This document shows positions 10,201 through 19,818 of a DNA stretch of 64,000 nt, one piece after another. Every line of letters starts with the position of its first letter. The stretch's first letter is position 1. The stretch is taken from assembly GCA_026003215.1 (NCBI GenBank), contig BPGV01000001.1:857001-921000 (forward strand). The letters are read 5' to 3'. The notes beneath the pieces are model-generated. The model had not been told where the DNA came from. It worked only from the letters and a program-made list of their open reading frames with translations, and made no database searches. This DNA comes from Bacteroidia bacterium. GTDB taxonomy: Bacteria > Bacteroidota > Bacteroidia > SpSt-205. A program made the translations under genes and the position numbers.

Positions 10201-11621
10201 CGAAAGTCAAACGAAAAATAGCTTTGACGGCCCTGCGCATCCACCCCCTGGATTACGATACGTCCCCGCACACGCGTCAGCAGCTCCTCCAGCTCCTGCG
10301 GCGTCTCGGGTAGATAGTTATTGATGCTCAGGATGACAAAGCCCTCCGTGAGCCCCAAGCGGCTAAGCAGGCCTCCACCCCGCAGGTTCTGTACTCGGAA
10401 GCCCCGTTCTACCCCTAAGGTTTGCGCCTCGCGCGCAGAGAGCGGCACAATATCGGCGCCCAGTTTTTCAGAATGGTAGGTGGTACGGCGCAGAAGCACC
10501 GGCTCCCCTTCTTCGTTCGTGAGGGTAGCGGTGGTCTCGTAAATGCGGCCCGCGCGCTTGTAGGTAATCTTGACCTTGTCGCCGGGGCGATGCTGGGCCA
10601 GCCGCTCAAAGAGTTCGGCTTGCGTCTGCACCGGTATCCCGTCTATGGCTAAGAGGTGGTCCCCTGCTTTGAGGCCGGCCTTAGCGGCAGCCCCGCCCGG
10701 TATCACTCGTCCCACATACAACCCCTCCAGCTCCTCCGCCGAAAGCCCCGTATTCGGCTCCTCCGTAAAATCCGACACCTCCACATCTAAGAACGCCCGC
10801 TGCACCATCCCATACTGCCTCAGGTCCTCCACCACCTTCCGCACAATATTGACCGGTATCGCAAACCCATACCCCACATACGAACCCGTACGAGAGGCTA
10901 TCGCCGTATTGATGCCCACGAGCTGCCCTTTGAGATTGACCAACGCCCCCCCGCTATTGCCGGGATTGATAGCGGCGTCCGTCTGCAAAAACGACTCCAA
11001 GGGGAGCGGCCCTTGCATAAGATTAAGGTTACGGCCCCGCGCGCTGATAATCCCCGCCGTCACCGTGTAGGTGAGGTTGTACGGATTGCCAATAGCGAGC
11101 ACCCACTCGCCAATCTGCACTGAGTCGGAGTTAGCTAAGGGGAGCGGCGGAAGGCCTGTGGCTTTTACCTTGAGAAGGGCTATATCTACGCCGGCGTCGG
11201 CCCCCACCAGCTCCGCCGGTAAGGTGCGCTTGTCGGGAAAGGTCACTAAAATGCGGTTAGCGTCCCGCACCACATGAAAGTTGGTCACGATGTAGCCGTC
11301 GCTGCTCCACACCACGCCCGAACCCGCACTGTAGACGGGCTGGCTGCGGGGCATCCATAGCCCCCAGAAGCTCCAGAACTCATCGCCGGCGACCCTTTCA
11401 CCAAACGCCCGAATGAACACCACGGAAGGCGTGGCCTTGCGTGCCGCCTCCACAAACTCCGACGAAGCCGGCCCCCCCGGCCACCCTACCCCCCGCATCG
11501 GCACCAAAACCATTTGCGCAGAGGCAGAGCCCCCACCCCGCCCCATTACCCAATACCCCACCGCTCCCCCTAACCCCCCCGCCACAAACGTTAGGAGCAC
11601 CCACCAGAGGACCTTACGCAT
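10197..11621 (-). CDS. HtrA/DegP-like trypsin-like serine protease with PDZ domains
   Basis: SGVVWSSDGYIVTNFHVV, DIALLKV, TDAAINPGNSGGALVNLKGQLVGINTAIAS; two PDZ-like regions. Start revised to ATG 11621; the ORF-track start is the TTG inside the promoter box. Confidence 0.93.
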   Translation of the reverse strand: MRKVLWWVLLTFVAGGLGGAVGYWVMGRGGGSASAQMVLVPMRGVGWPGGPASSEFVEAARKATPSVVFIRAFGERVAGDEFWSFWGLWMPRSQPVYSAGSGVVWSSDGYIVTNFHVVRDANRILVTFPDKRTLPAELVGADAGVDIALLKVKATGLPPLPLANSDSVQIGEWVLAIGNPYNLTYTVTAGIISARGRNLNLMQGPLPLESFLQTDAAINPGNSGGALVNLKGQLVGINTAIASRTGSYVGYGFAIPVNIVRKVVEDLRQYGMVQRAFLDVEVSDFTEEPNTGLSAEELEGLYVGRVIPGGAAAKAGLKAGDHLLAIDGIPVQTQAELFERLAQHRPGDKVKITYKRAGRIYETTATLTNEEGEPVLLRRTTYHSEKLGADIVPLSAREAQTLGVERGFRVQNLRGGGLLSRLGLTEGFVILSINNYLPETPQELEELLTRVRGRIVIQGVDAQGRQSYFSFDFR

Positions 11622-11627
11622 GGCTCG

Positions 11628-11635
11628 CAAAGGTA
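11628..11635 (-). promoter_or_regulatory. -7 element TACCTTTG of htrA
   Basis: 6 nt to ATG 11621. Confidence 0.75.
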
Positions 11636-11682
11636 AAAAGTATCTCCCTTGGGTGGGAAACTCTCTCTACCTTCGTCTTACT

Positions 11683-13858
11683 ATGCGACGACCCATAATA
11701 CTCGCAGGTACCCTCCTCCTCGGAGGTCTTTGGCTTGAGGCCCAAAGCCTCGCCGCGCAGCAGTCCCTCGCCTTCATCCAAAACCGAGGCCAGTGGCACC
11801 CAGACGCCCTCTTCCTCGCTCGCCTCGGCGGCATCGACTGCTGGATCGCCCGAGACGGCCTCGTACTGGACTTCTTCCGCTTCAAAGACAAAGAGCCCCA
11901 AGTACCTGAGGCCTTCCCAGTCCCTGAACCGCTGCCTGACAAGCTCGGCCGAGCGCACAAGCCCCAAGTACGCTACGGCCATGTGGTGCGCCTGCGCCTC
12001 CTCGGCGCCAACATCCACGCTGAGCCCACCGGCCTACACCAGCTCCCGGGCTACTTCAACTACTTTCATCGGCAACGACCCCAGTCGGCACGCCGTCAAC
12101 GTGCCCCGCTTTGCTGAGGTGCGCCTCTCGAGCGTCTATCCCGGGATTGACCTCCGGTACTACTTTGACGGCGGGCAGCCGCGGTTTGACTTCATCGTCC
12201 AGCCGGGGGCTGACCCCAGTCAGATCCGTTTCTCCATGGAGGGCGCCGAGGCCGTGTATGTAAAGGAGGGGCAGACCTTGGCTTTCCGCACGCGGTTTGG
12301 GGAGGCGGTGCTGACCAAGCTCTATGCCTATCAGGGCAAGCGCTCTGTGGAGAGCCGCTTTGTAGCGGAGGGAGGCACCTACCGCATCGCCGTGGGCGCC
12401 TATGACCCCACCCAGCCTCTCATCATAGATCCGCTCGTGTGGAGTACCTTCCTCGGCGGAAGTGGCTCCGATGGGAACTTCTACCCAGATATCGCCATAG
12501 ATGGGAGCGGCAGTGCTTACATCACCGGCGACACAGGCTCCAACGACTTCCCCACGACCACCGGCGCCTACGACCAATCATTTAGTGGAGGCGATGCCTT
12601 TGTCACCAAGCTCTCCCCTAATGGCGATACCCTCGTCTATTCCACCTTCCTCGGCGGAAATGACAGCGAAGATGGCTACGACATCGCCGTAGATGCAAGC
12701 GGCAGTGCTTACATTACCGGCCGGACAGTCTCCACCGACTTTCCCACGACCTCAGGCGCCTATGACCAATCATATAATGATAATGGGCAATACGGCGATG
12801 TCTTTGTCACCAAGCTCTCCCCTAATGGCGATGCCCTCGTCTATTCCACCTTCCTCGGCGGAAATGACCGCGAAGATGGCTACGCCATCGCCATAGATGC
12901 CAGCAGCTGCGCTTACATCACCGGCATCACAAAATCCTCCGACTTCCCCACCACCCCCGGCGCCTACGACCCATCGCTTAATGGTGGATCCTGGGACGCC
13001 TTTGTCACCAAGCTCTCCCCCACCGGCAGTTCCCTTGTCTATTCCACCTTCCTCGGCGGAAGTAGTAATGATGTGGGTAGCGCCATCGCCATAGATGCCA
13101 GCGGCTGCGCTTACATCACCGGCGGGACAAGCTCCACCGATTTCCCCACGACCACCGGCGCCTACGACCAATCATTTAGTGGAGGCGATGCCTTTGTCAC
13201 CAAGCTCTCCCCTAATGGCGATGCCCTCGTCTATTCCACCTTCCTCGGCGGTAGTAGTAATGATTGGGGCTATGGCATCGCCGTAGATGCCAGCGGTTGT
13301 ACTTACATCACTGGCTGGACAGCCTCTACCGACTTCCCCACCACCTCCGGCGCCTACGACCCATCGTATAATGGTGGATCCTGGGACGCCTTTGTCACCA
13401 AGCTCTCCCCTAATGGCGATGCCCTCGTCTATTCCACCTTCCTCGGCGGTAGTAACGGGGATGGGGGCAACGCCATCGCCGTAGAGGGCAGCGGCAGCGC
13501 TTTCATCACCGGCTCCACATATTCCCCCAACTTCCCCACGACTCCCAGTGCCTACGACTCATCGCATAATGGAAGCGGCGATGTCTTTGTCGCCAAGCTC
13601 TCCACAGACCAGACCACCCCCATAGCTATCCCTCATAGCCCCACCCTCGTACTGCATCCCAATCCCACCCGAGGGGCCTTCACCATAGAGACGCCTACGG
13701 GCGGGACCTTCGAGCTGCTAAACACACAGGGGCAGCGCCTGCGCACCTACACCCTCCCCGCCGGCACCCATACCCTCCATGAGCCCCTCCCCGCCGGCAC
13801 CTACCTCCTCCACGAGACCCGCAGCGGCGCTACCTCCAAGCTCCTCATACAGCCGTAG
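11683..13858 (+). CDS. SBBP-repeat beta-propeller-like surface protein with T9SS C-terminal domain; reading frame interrupted by a single-base frameshift near 12064-12068
   Basis: Frame 1 (11683-12066): signal peptide + FIQNRGQWHPDALF...GYFNYF; frame 2 continues IGNDPSRHAVNVPRFAEVRLSSVYPGIDLRYY, then tandem LVYSTFLGG...DFPTT.GAYD repeats and NPTRGAFTIETPTGG...AGTYLLHE T9SS CTD. Confidence 0.85.
12434..13610 (+). repeat. Six tandem ~198-bp coding repeats (SBBP repeats), units 192/198/204 bp
   Basis: CTCGTsTdTTCCACCTTCCTCGGCGG-type block recurs at about 12434, 12632, 12836, 13034, 13226, 13424; near-identical TTTGTCACCAAGCTCTCCCCTAATGGCGATGCCCTCGTCTATTCCACCTTCCTCGGCGG. Confidence 0.9.
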
Positions 13859-13884
13859 CTACTACTACACAGCCCCAGGCCTGG

Positions 13885-13916
13885 AGCGGCCCCGGCCTCC
13901 CGGGGCCGCTTTTTTA
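13885..13916 (+). terminator. Rho-independent terminator of the SBBP gene
   Basis: AGCGGCCCCGG-cctc-CCGGGGCCGCT followed by TTTTTT. Confidence 0.9.
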
Positions 13917-14570
13917 TGGTCCTATCCATACCCGTGCCTGCCTAAATACCGCTATCCACTGCTCCCAGTGCAGGCGGCCGGTACGGGTGTTCTGCTGGCT
14001 GGGGTGATACGAGGCTAAGACCCGCACGCCCTGGGCCGTCCAGCTTATCCCATGGCCAAAGCGCGGGGCTTTTACACCCAGGAGGCGGGCCACCGCCACG
14101 TACGCTATCTGCCCTAAGGGAACGATAACCTGCACGGAAGGACGCAGTAAAGCCCATTCCGCCTCGAGGAAACGCCGGCAGGCCGCTATCTCTGAGGGGA
14201 GGGGACGGTTGGCTGGGGGGGCGCAGCGCACCACAGCCGAGATATAGACGCCGCGGAGGGTAAGGCCATCGCCTCGGTGGGTACTCTGGGGCTGGTTAGC
14301 CCAGCCGGTCTCGTAGAGGGCACGATAGAGCCAATCGCCCGAGCTATCGCCGGTAAACATGCGTCCGGTGCGGTTGGCGCCGTGGGCGGCAGGGGCTAAG
14401 CCCACTATCCAGAGGCGAGCCTGCGGGTCCCCAAAGCCCGGCACCCCCTTAGCCCAGTACGCCCACCCCGCAAAGCGCGGGGGCGGCTTGGCCGCGACAG
14501 CCTCCCGATGCGCTACCAAACGCGGACACAGCCGACAGGCCGCTATCTCCTCCGCTATCTCGGCCCACAT
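13914..14570 (-). CDS. type-5 uracil-DNA glycosylase (UdgB family)
   Basis: CRLCPRLVAHR, GLAPAAHGANRTGRMFTGDSSGDWLYRAL, VRCAPPANRPLPSE, ASYHPSQQNTRTGRL. Confidence 0.9.
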   Translation of the reverse strand: MWAEIAEEIAACRLCPRLVAHREAVAAKPPPRFAGWAYWAKGVPGFGDPQARLWIVGLAPAAHGANRTGRMFTGDSSGDWLYRALYETGWANQPQSTHRGDGLTLRGVYISAVVRCAPPANRPLPSEIAACRRFLEAEWALLRPSVQVIVPLGQIAYVAVARLLGVKAPRFGHGISWTAQGVRVLASYHPSQQNTRTGRLHWEQWIAVFRQARVWIGP

Positions 14571-14597
14571 GTCCCAAAGTACGGCATCTTTGTGGGG

Positions 14598-15485
14598 ATG
14601 GGGTGGCAGGATAGGCTCCTCTACCGCCTATTGGATAGCGTGCTGAAGGGATTTGGGCGGTTCTCGTGGCGGCAGCGGGATAGGGTAGCTGCGGCGTTGT
14701 ATCGTCTCCTATACCACACTTGGGGCTATCGGCGGTCCCTCGTAGCCCAGCACCTCGCCCAAGCCTTCCCCGACCAATCCCCCACCGAACGCACCAAAAT
14801 AGAAAAAGCCTTCTACCAGCTCTTCGCCGACTGGATGATGGAGGTATGCTTTATGCATGCGCACGGGTGGGAAGCGGTACGGGAGCGTTTCGAAATCAAG
14901 AAATTAGAACTTTTCCATGAGGCGCATGCGCGGGGGCAGTCGGTGATTGTAGCTATGGGCCACCAGTTCAACTGGGAGTGGGGCGGGTGGATAGTGCGCA
15001 AAGACACGCGGGCGCCTATCCTGTGCGTGTACCTACCCTTGAATAACCCCGCTGCAGATAAGTTTTTCTTAGACCTGCGGGGGCGCTATGGGAGTGAGAT
15101 GCTGCCTTTGGGACGGATGGGGATGCGCTTGGCTCGGATGCGTTCTGCTGTGCATACGCTTATCCTCATGGCGGACCAGAGCCCCAGCGACTTAGAACGG
15201 GCGTATTGGGTTCCCTTTCTGAATCGGGAGACGGCTTGGCATGGCGGCTTTGAACGAAGCGCCCGCTTAGGCAACTACCGCGTGCTTTTCGTGGAGATTG
15301 TGCAGGTGGAGCGGCACCGGTACGAAGCGTACCCGCAAGTGCTAACCGATGACCCGCGCAGCCTCGCCGAAGGCGAGCTTACCCGCATGTATGTACAAGC
15401 GCTGGAAGAGAGCCTCCGCCGCCATCCCCATAACTGGCTCTGGACCCACAACCGCTGGAAGCATAGCCCCCCACCTAACCGCTAA
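14598..15485 (+). CDS. LpxL/HtrB-like lysophospholipid (lauroyl) acyltransferase
   Basis: GQSVIVAMGHQFNWEWGG, ILMADQSPSDLERAYWVPFLNRETAWHGGFERSAR, NWLWTHNRWK; start 14598 supported by CATCTTTG 5 nt upstream. Confidence 0.85.
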   Translation: MGWQDRLLYRLLDSVLKGFGRFSWRQRDRVAAALYRLLYHTWGYRRSLVAQHLAQAFPDQSPTERTKIEKAFYQLFADWMMEVCFMHAHGWEAVRERFEIKKLELFHEAHARGQSVIVAMGHQFNWEWGGWIVRKDTRAPILCVYLPLNNPAADKFFLDLRGRYGSEMLPLGRMGMRLARMRSAVHTLILMADQSPSDLERAYWVPFLNRETAWHGGFERSARLGNYRVLFVEIVQVERHRYEAYPQVLTDDPRSLAEGELTRMYVQALEESLRRHPHNWLWTHNRWKHSPPPNR

Positions 15486-15489
15486 AAGA

Positions 15490-15497
15490 TACTTTTG
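15490..15497 (+). promoter_or_regulatory. -7 element TACTTTTG of pafA-like gene
   Basis: 4 nt to ATG 15502. Confidence 0.7.
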
Positions 15498-15501
15498 CGG
15501 G

Positions 15502-17112
15502 ATGCGTTGGCTATGCCTGCTGGCCCTGCTGTGGGGCCAGACCCGCCCCAAGCTCATCATAGGGATAGTGGTGGACCAGATGCGGGCGGATTACCTGCAC
15601 CGCATGGTCGCTAAGCGGAGCCGGGGCTTCGGCCTCCTCCTCCAAGAAGGGCTCGTGTATTGGAACTGCCACTACACCTATTCCCCCACCTATACGGGAC
15701 CCGGGCATGCGTCCATCTATACGGGCACCCCGCCGGCGTATCACGGGATAGTAGCGAATGACTGGTGGGAACGCCGTCTAAGTCAGGTGTGGTACTGCGT
15801 CACGGATACGACGGTGCGGCCGGTGGGCACGGACAGCCCCGTGGGGCAGCGTTCGCCTCGGGTGCTCTGGGCCTCTACAGTGACGGATGAGCTTCGGTAT
15901 GCGAGCGGTTTCCAGAGTAAGGTGATTGGGATAGCGCTGAAAGACCGTTCAGCGATTTTGCCGGCGGGGCGCAGCGGCACCTTAGCGCTGTGGTTTGACA
16001 GTAAGAAGGGCGTCTGGGTCACCAGCTCCTACTATACCGATACCCTACCGGGGTGGGTACAAGCCTTCAATGCCCGACACTACCCGGATAGCCTCTTGCG
16101 GGTGCCTTGGCAGCTCTCGGGGCGCTATGCCTGCGTAGACGACAGCCCCTACGAGGGGACGATGGGGCAGCCGCCTACCCGGACCTTCCCCCACCAGCCC
16201 GCCTCGTACGAAGAACTGCTTTGGACGACGGCCGGCCCCTGGCTCACCTTCGCCCTGGCCAAAGCCGCTATCGAAAGCGAGAAACTCGGCAAAGGCCCCT
16301 ATCCCGACTTTTTGGCGATTAGCTTATCCACGCCGGACCTGGCGGGGCATCGCTTTGGCACCGAGAGCTGCGAGCTCCAAGCCTTGTATGCAGAGCTGGA
16401 CCGGCAACTCGGAGACTTTTTGGCGTACCTGCTGCGGCGCTTCCGGAAAGAGGAGCTATGGCTCTTTCTCACCGCAGACCATGGCGCTGCCCCCACGCCC
16501 GAGGTCCTGGCTGAACAAAAACGTTCTGCCGGTCGGTACCCCGAAAAGGCCCTCGTAGCCGAAGCCCAAGCTTTCCTCCGGCAGCTTTTAGGGTGGCCGG
16601 ATACCGCTCAGCCCATCGCCGCTTTTCTGAACCAAAGTTTTTACCTCTCGGAGCGGCTCTCACGGGCGGAAAAGAGCCGGGCAGCTCACGCGCTCAAAGG
16701 GTGGCTGTTGGAGCGGCCGCTTATCCTCGCAGCCTATACCGCCGAGGAACTCACTGGCCCGGGAGGCAGTGCGTATCCTTTCCAGATGATACAAGCGGGG
16801 TTTGCGGCGCAGCGCAGCGGCGATGTGGTGGCGGTATATGCCCCGGGCTGGATAGAAGGGAGCTACACCCACGGCACGACGCACGGCTCCATATGGAGCT
16901 ACGACACGCATGTCCCCCTGATTTGGTGGGGAGGGGGCCTGCGCCCGAAGGCTGTGTACCGACGGGTGCCCATCACCGCCATAGCGCCAACCATAGCTTT
17001 GGGGTTAGGGATACCCCTACCAAATGCCTGTTTTACACCGCCGTTGGAAGAGGTAATAGAAGGGTGGCGTACTCCCTCTTTTGAATGGTGGGAGGGGCCG
17101 AGTGGTCCGTAA
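15502..17112 (+). CDS. PafA-like alkaline phosphatase family protein
   Basis: Signal peptide then PKLIIGIVVDQMRADYLHRM, YSPTYTGPGHASIYTGTPPAYHGIVANDWW, LFLTADHGAAPTPE. Start after TACTTTTG. Confidence 0.9.
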   Translation: MRWLCLLALLWGQTRPKLIIGIVVDQMRADYLHRMVAKRSRGFGLLLQEGLVYWNCHYTYSPTYTGPGHASIYTGTPPAYHGIVANDWWERRLSQVWYCVTDTTVRPVGTDSPVGQRSPRVLWASTVTDELRYASGFQSKVIGIALKDRSAILPAGRSGTLALWFDSKKGVWVTSSYYTDTLPGWVQAFNARHYPDSLLRVPWQLSGRYACVDDSPYEGTMGQPPTRTFPHQPASYEELLWTTAGPWLTFALAKAAIESEKLGKGPYPDFLAISLSTPDLAGHRFGTESCELQALYAELDRQLGDFLAYLLRRFRKEELWLFLTADHGAAPTPEVLAEQKRSAGRYPEKALVAEAQAFLRQLLGWPDTAQPIAAFLNQSFYLSERLSRAEKSRAAHALKGWLLERPLILAAYTAEELTGPGGSAYPFQMIQAGFAAQRSGDVVAVYAPGWIEGSYTHGTTHGSIWSYDTHVPLIWWGGGLRPKAVYRRVPITAIAPTIALGLGIPLPNACFTPPLEEVIEGWRTPSFEWWEGPSGP

Positions 17113-17115
17113 GGT

Positions 17116-19575
17116 TTACCACTCTTCGTCTGGGGTGGCGGCTGGCCCACGCCGTCGCCGCCAGAAGTTCTCCCCGGCTTTGGTGTGCTGGTATCGTACT
17201 TGTACCCCAAAGACCCGAAAAGGTATCCCCGTCACCGTCTCCTGTACAAACCCCGGACTGGAAAGCTTCGTAGTAAGGCGCAGGTATTGGTAGAAAGGAT
17301 TATACACAATGGCGCCTACTGACCACCTTCCTTCGGCAAAGGTCTTGCGCACCCCCGCCTCCTGGAACATAAATACCGGACGGGTGCCCTGGAGGGAGAT
17401 GCGTGGGGAGTTGTAGTTGCCAGACAGTTCTACGAACCAGGAGGGGGCGGGCCGCCACTGGATAGAACCCCGCACCGAGTACTGCCAGCCGCTATTGCGG
17501 AGGGTCCGCTGGCCAATATCTGCCTGTATATCTACCCACATCAGCTCGCCGTTGGCTTGGAAGGTGAGTTTATCCGAGAAAAAGCTCCTGCGGAAAAAGA
17601 GGTTAGCGCCGTAGGTGCCTTGCTGCCCTGCGTTCAGAAAGGTAGTATGGGTGATGCCCGCCGAATCCACGAAGGTGTAGGTTTGCACGGCATGGGTAGT
17701 ATAGCGCGCAAAAAGGGATATGAAGGGAAAAGCCGAAAGCTCCACCGCATGGGTAAGTTCTGGGCCGAGGTTAGGGTTGCCGTACTGGATATTGCGAGGG
17801 TCGGAGGCATCCACAAAGGGATTTAGCTCTTGGAGCCAGGGGCGCCGTATCCGCTGGCTGTAGCTGAGCTGAATGGGATACAAGCCTTTGACGCTATAGC
17901 TGACGAGGAGGTTCGGGAAGAAGTTCTGGTAGTGTTGGGTAAAGGGGAGTGTCCCCGCCAAGAAAAGCGCGTCGTTGTAGGTGTATTCGTAGCGAAGGCC
18001 CGCTTTGAGGAGCCAGCGGTCTCTGGCCCAGGCGAGGGAAGCATACGCTGCGGGAACCCACTGGGTGTAGGTGAGGGTGTCTTTCCGCCCAGGAAGGAGA
18101 TAAAACAGCTCGGTGGTACGGTCATACCGCTCGTAGGCGAAGCCCGTACCTAAGCCTCGTAGGTTGAGGCGCAGGCCGGTTTCGAGTTTCCAGCGCTGGC
18201 CCAGGGGTCGCGTATAGTCGGCTTGGAACTGCCCTTCCCACGAGGGGCCTTGGTTGGTGCTGCGCTCCCGCAAAAAGAAAGTATCTACGCTGGCCAGCTG
18301 GTCCAAGGTGTAGCGCTGCGTGCGCTGACCGTAGCCGCCTTGGATAGACAGAAAAAGCTCTTCGCCGGGCCGAGCTGAAGGCTTATAAGTGTAGTCCAGG
18401 TTGGCATTCAGACCCCAATCGGTCATAGGATAACGAGCCGAACGGGTATAAGCGAGGCCATTCCAGGGCCCTCCTTCCCAAGACACCCGCAGGTCATTCT
18501 GCCGGTCAAAGCGCAAGTCTCGGTAGGTTAGCCCCCAAGAGAAGGTTTGCTCGGCATTCTTGACAAAGTCCCCTCCATAAAAGACATTTGTAGCGAAGCG
18601 TCGCGGCAAAAAATCGCCTTCTTGGCGCAAGATGACCGGCCCGCTTGGGGTTTCTTGTAGGCGATAAAAGTCGGAGAAGCCCGTACCTGCATAGCGGTAG
18701 CGCCCGCCCAGGTTGAGGGTGTGGGACCAGCGAGCAATCTTAGCGCCGACGGTGAGGCTGGCGTTGGTCATCTGGTTGGTAATGCCCGCATTTGCGCTGA
18801 GGGTGAGCCCCTCCAAGCGATTGCGTTTCAGTACGATATTCAGGATGACGGCGCCTTCGGCCTCGTAGCGCGCCGAGGGATTGGTAATCAGCTCTATGCG
18901 TTCTATTTGGTCGGCGGGTACGGCCCGCAGGGCATCGGCCGGATTGTTTGCAAAGAGCAGCGAAGGCTTCCCATCCACATAGATGCGCACGGCTCCACTC
19001 CCCCGCACTTGGACATTGCCGTCCATATCTACATTTACGGCAGGAACCTTACGCAGCACATCCACAGCATCACCGCCTTGTACGGTAGCGTCCTTATCAG
19101 GGGTATAGACGATTTTCTCGGGCTGGTATTCAATCGGGCTGCGTTCAGCTTGGATTTCTACGGCTTGGAGCTGAACCCCCGTTTCGGTAAGGTAGAGGGT
19201 GCCCAGGTTGAGGTCTGGGCGGAGGGGGGTGGTTTCTACCATCTTTTCGGTGGGAGCATATCCTAAGGGTTGCACGCGAAGGCGGTACCGGCCCACCGGC
19301 ACCTCTTGGAGGGTAAAAGCGCCCTTGTCGTCCGAGAGCGCCCCTGTGATAAGTTTCTCCCCACGATACAGGGACACGCTCACATACGGAAGGGGTTCTT
19401 TGGTGAGGCTATCCCGTAAAATGCCCCGTATGGTCCCCTTGAGGGCCGCTTCGGAGCGGGGCGCTTGTACTTCTTCCGGGCGACCCATACCTCCAGGACG
19501 TTCCCGACCCGGGAAGCCCCCCGGCGGCTGGGCATATACCCATAACACACTTAGCAAAACGAACCAGCTTCTCAT
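17116..19575 (-). CDS. TonB-dependent outer membrane receptor with N-terminal carboxypeptidase-regulatory-like domain
   Basis: GTIRGILRDSLTKEPLPYVSVSLYRGEKLITGALSDDKGAFTLQEVPVGRYRLRV; plug VDVLRKVPAVNVDMDGNVQVRGSGAVRIYVDGKPS; long beta-barrel. Confidence 0.9.
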   Translation of the reverse strand: MRSWFVLLSVLWVYAQPPGGFPGRERPGGMGRPEEVQAPRSEAALKGTIRGILRDSLTKEPLPYVSVSLYRGEKLITGALSDDKGAFTLQEVPVGRYRLRVQPLGYAPTEKMVETTPLRPDLNLGTLYLTETGVQLQAVEIQAERSPIEYQPEKIVYTPDKDATVQGGDAVDVLRKVPAVNVDMDGNVQVRGSGAVRIYVDGKPSLLFANNPADALRAVPADQIERIELITNPSARYEAEGAVILNIVLKRNRLEGLTLSANAGITNQMTNASLTVGAKIARWSHTLNLGGRYRYAGTGFSDFYRLQETPSGPVILRQEGDFLPRRFATNVFYGGDFVKNAEQTFSWGLTYRDLRFDRQNDLRVSWEGGPWNGLAYTRSARYPMTDWGLNANLDYTYKPSARPGEELFLSIQGGYGQRTQRYTLDQLASVDTFFLRERSTNQGPSWEGQFQADYTRPLGQRWKLETGLRLNLRGLGTGFAYERYDRTTELFYLLPGRKDTLTYTQWVPAAYASLAWARDRWLLKAGLRYEYTYNDALFLAGTLPFTQHYQNFFPNLLVSYSVKGLYPIQLSYSQRIRRPWLQELNPFVDASDPRNIQYGNPNLGPELTHAVELSAFPFISLFARYTTHAVQTYTFVDSAGITHTTFLNAGQQGTYGANLFFRRSFFSDKLTFQANGELMWVDIQADIGQRTLRNSGWQYSVRGSIQWRPAPSWFVELSGNYNSPRISLQGTRPVFMFQEAGVRKTFAEGRWSVGAIVYNPFYQYLRLTTKLSSPGFVQETVTGIPFRVFGVQVRYQHTKAGENFWRRRRGPAATPDEEW

Positions 19576-19653
19576 CGGCTTGACTGGGACTGGTTGAGAT
19601 ATGAGAACAAAAACCTACTCCAAGTTTAATGCCTTTCGTACTCCGCCAAATAG

Positions 19654-19661
19654 TACCTTTG
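19654..19661 (+). promoter_or_regulatory. -7 element TACCTTTG upstream of leader ORF/methyltransferase
   Basis: 4 nt to ATG 19666; about 157 nt to the methyltransferase ATG. Confidence 0.65.
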
Positions 19662-19665
19662 TCTC

Positions 19666-19710
19666 ATGGGGCTACGGCAGATGAACCAACGGGCTTCGTA
19701 TTTTCAATAA
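19666..19710 (+). other. putative 14-aa leader ORF (MGLRQMNQRASYFQ) placed directly after a promoter box
   Basis: TACCTTTG at 19654-19661, 4 nt, then ATG...TAA (19666-19710); lies 108 nt upstream of the methyltransferase start. Confidence 0.3.
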
Positions 19711-19818
19711 CCACATGCATCGCCAGGAAGGGAAACCCCAAAAAGTTATAAGGCTGCATCCTATAAGGTGCCTCCCCCCCCCAACCCAAGGAAGGAATTT
19801 TTATGGCGGTAGCGTACC

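Noticed and set aside
12056-12577. Minus-strand 173-aa ORF and the series of ~65-aa frame-3 ORFs (12501-13484) across the SBBP repeats
   Set aside because: They recur with the 198-bp period, so they are by-products of the repeated GC-biased coding sequence, not separate genes.
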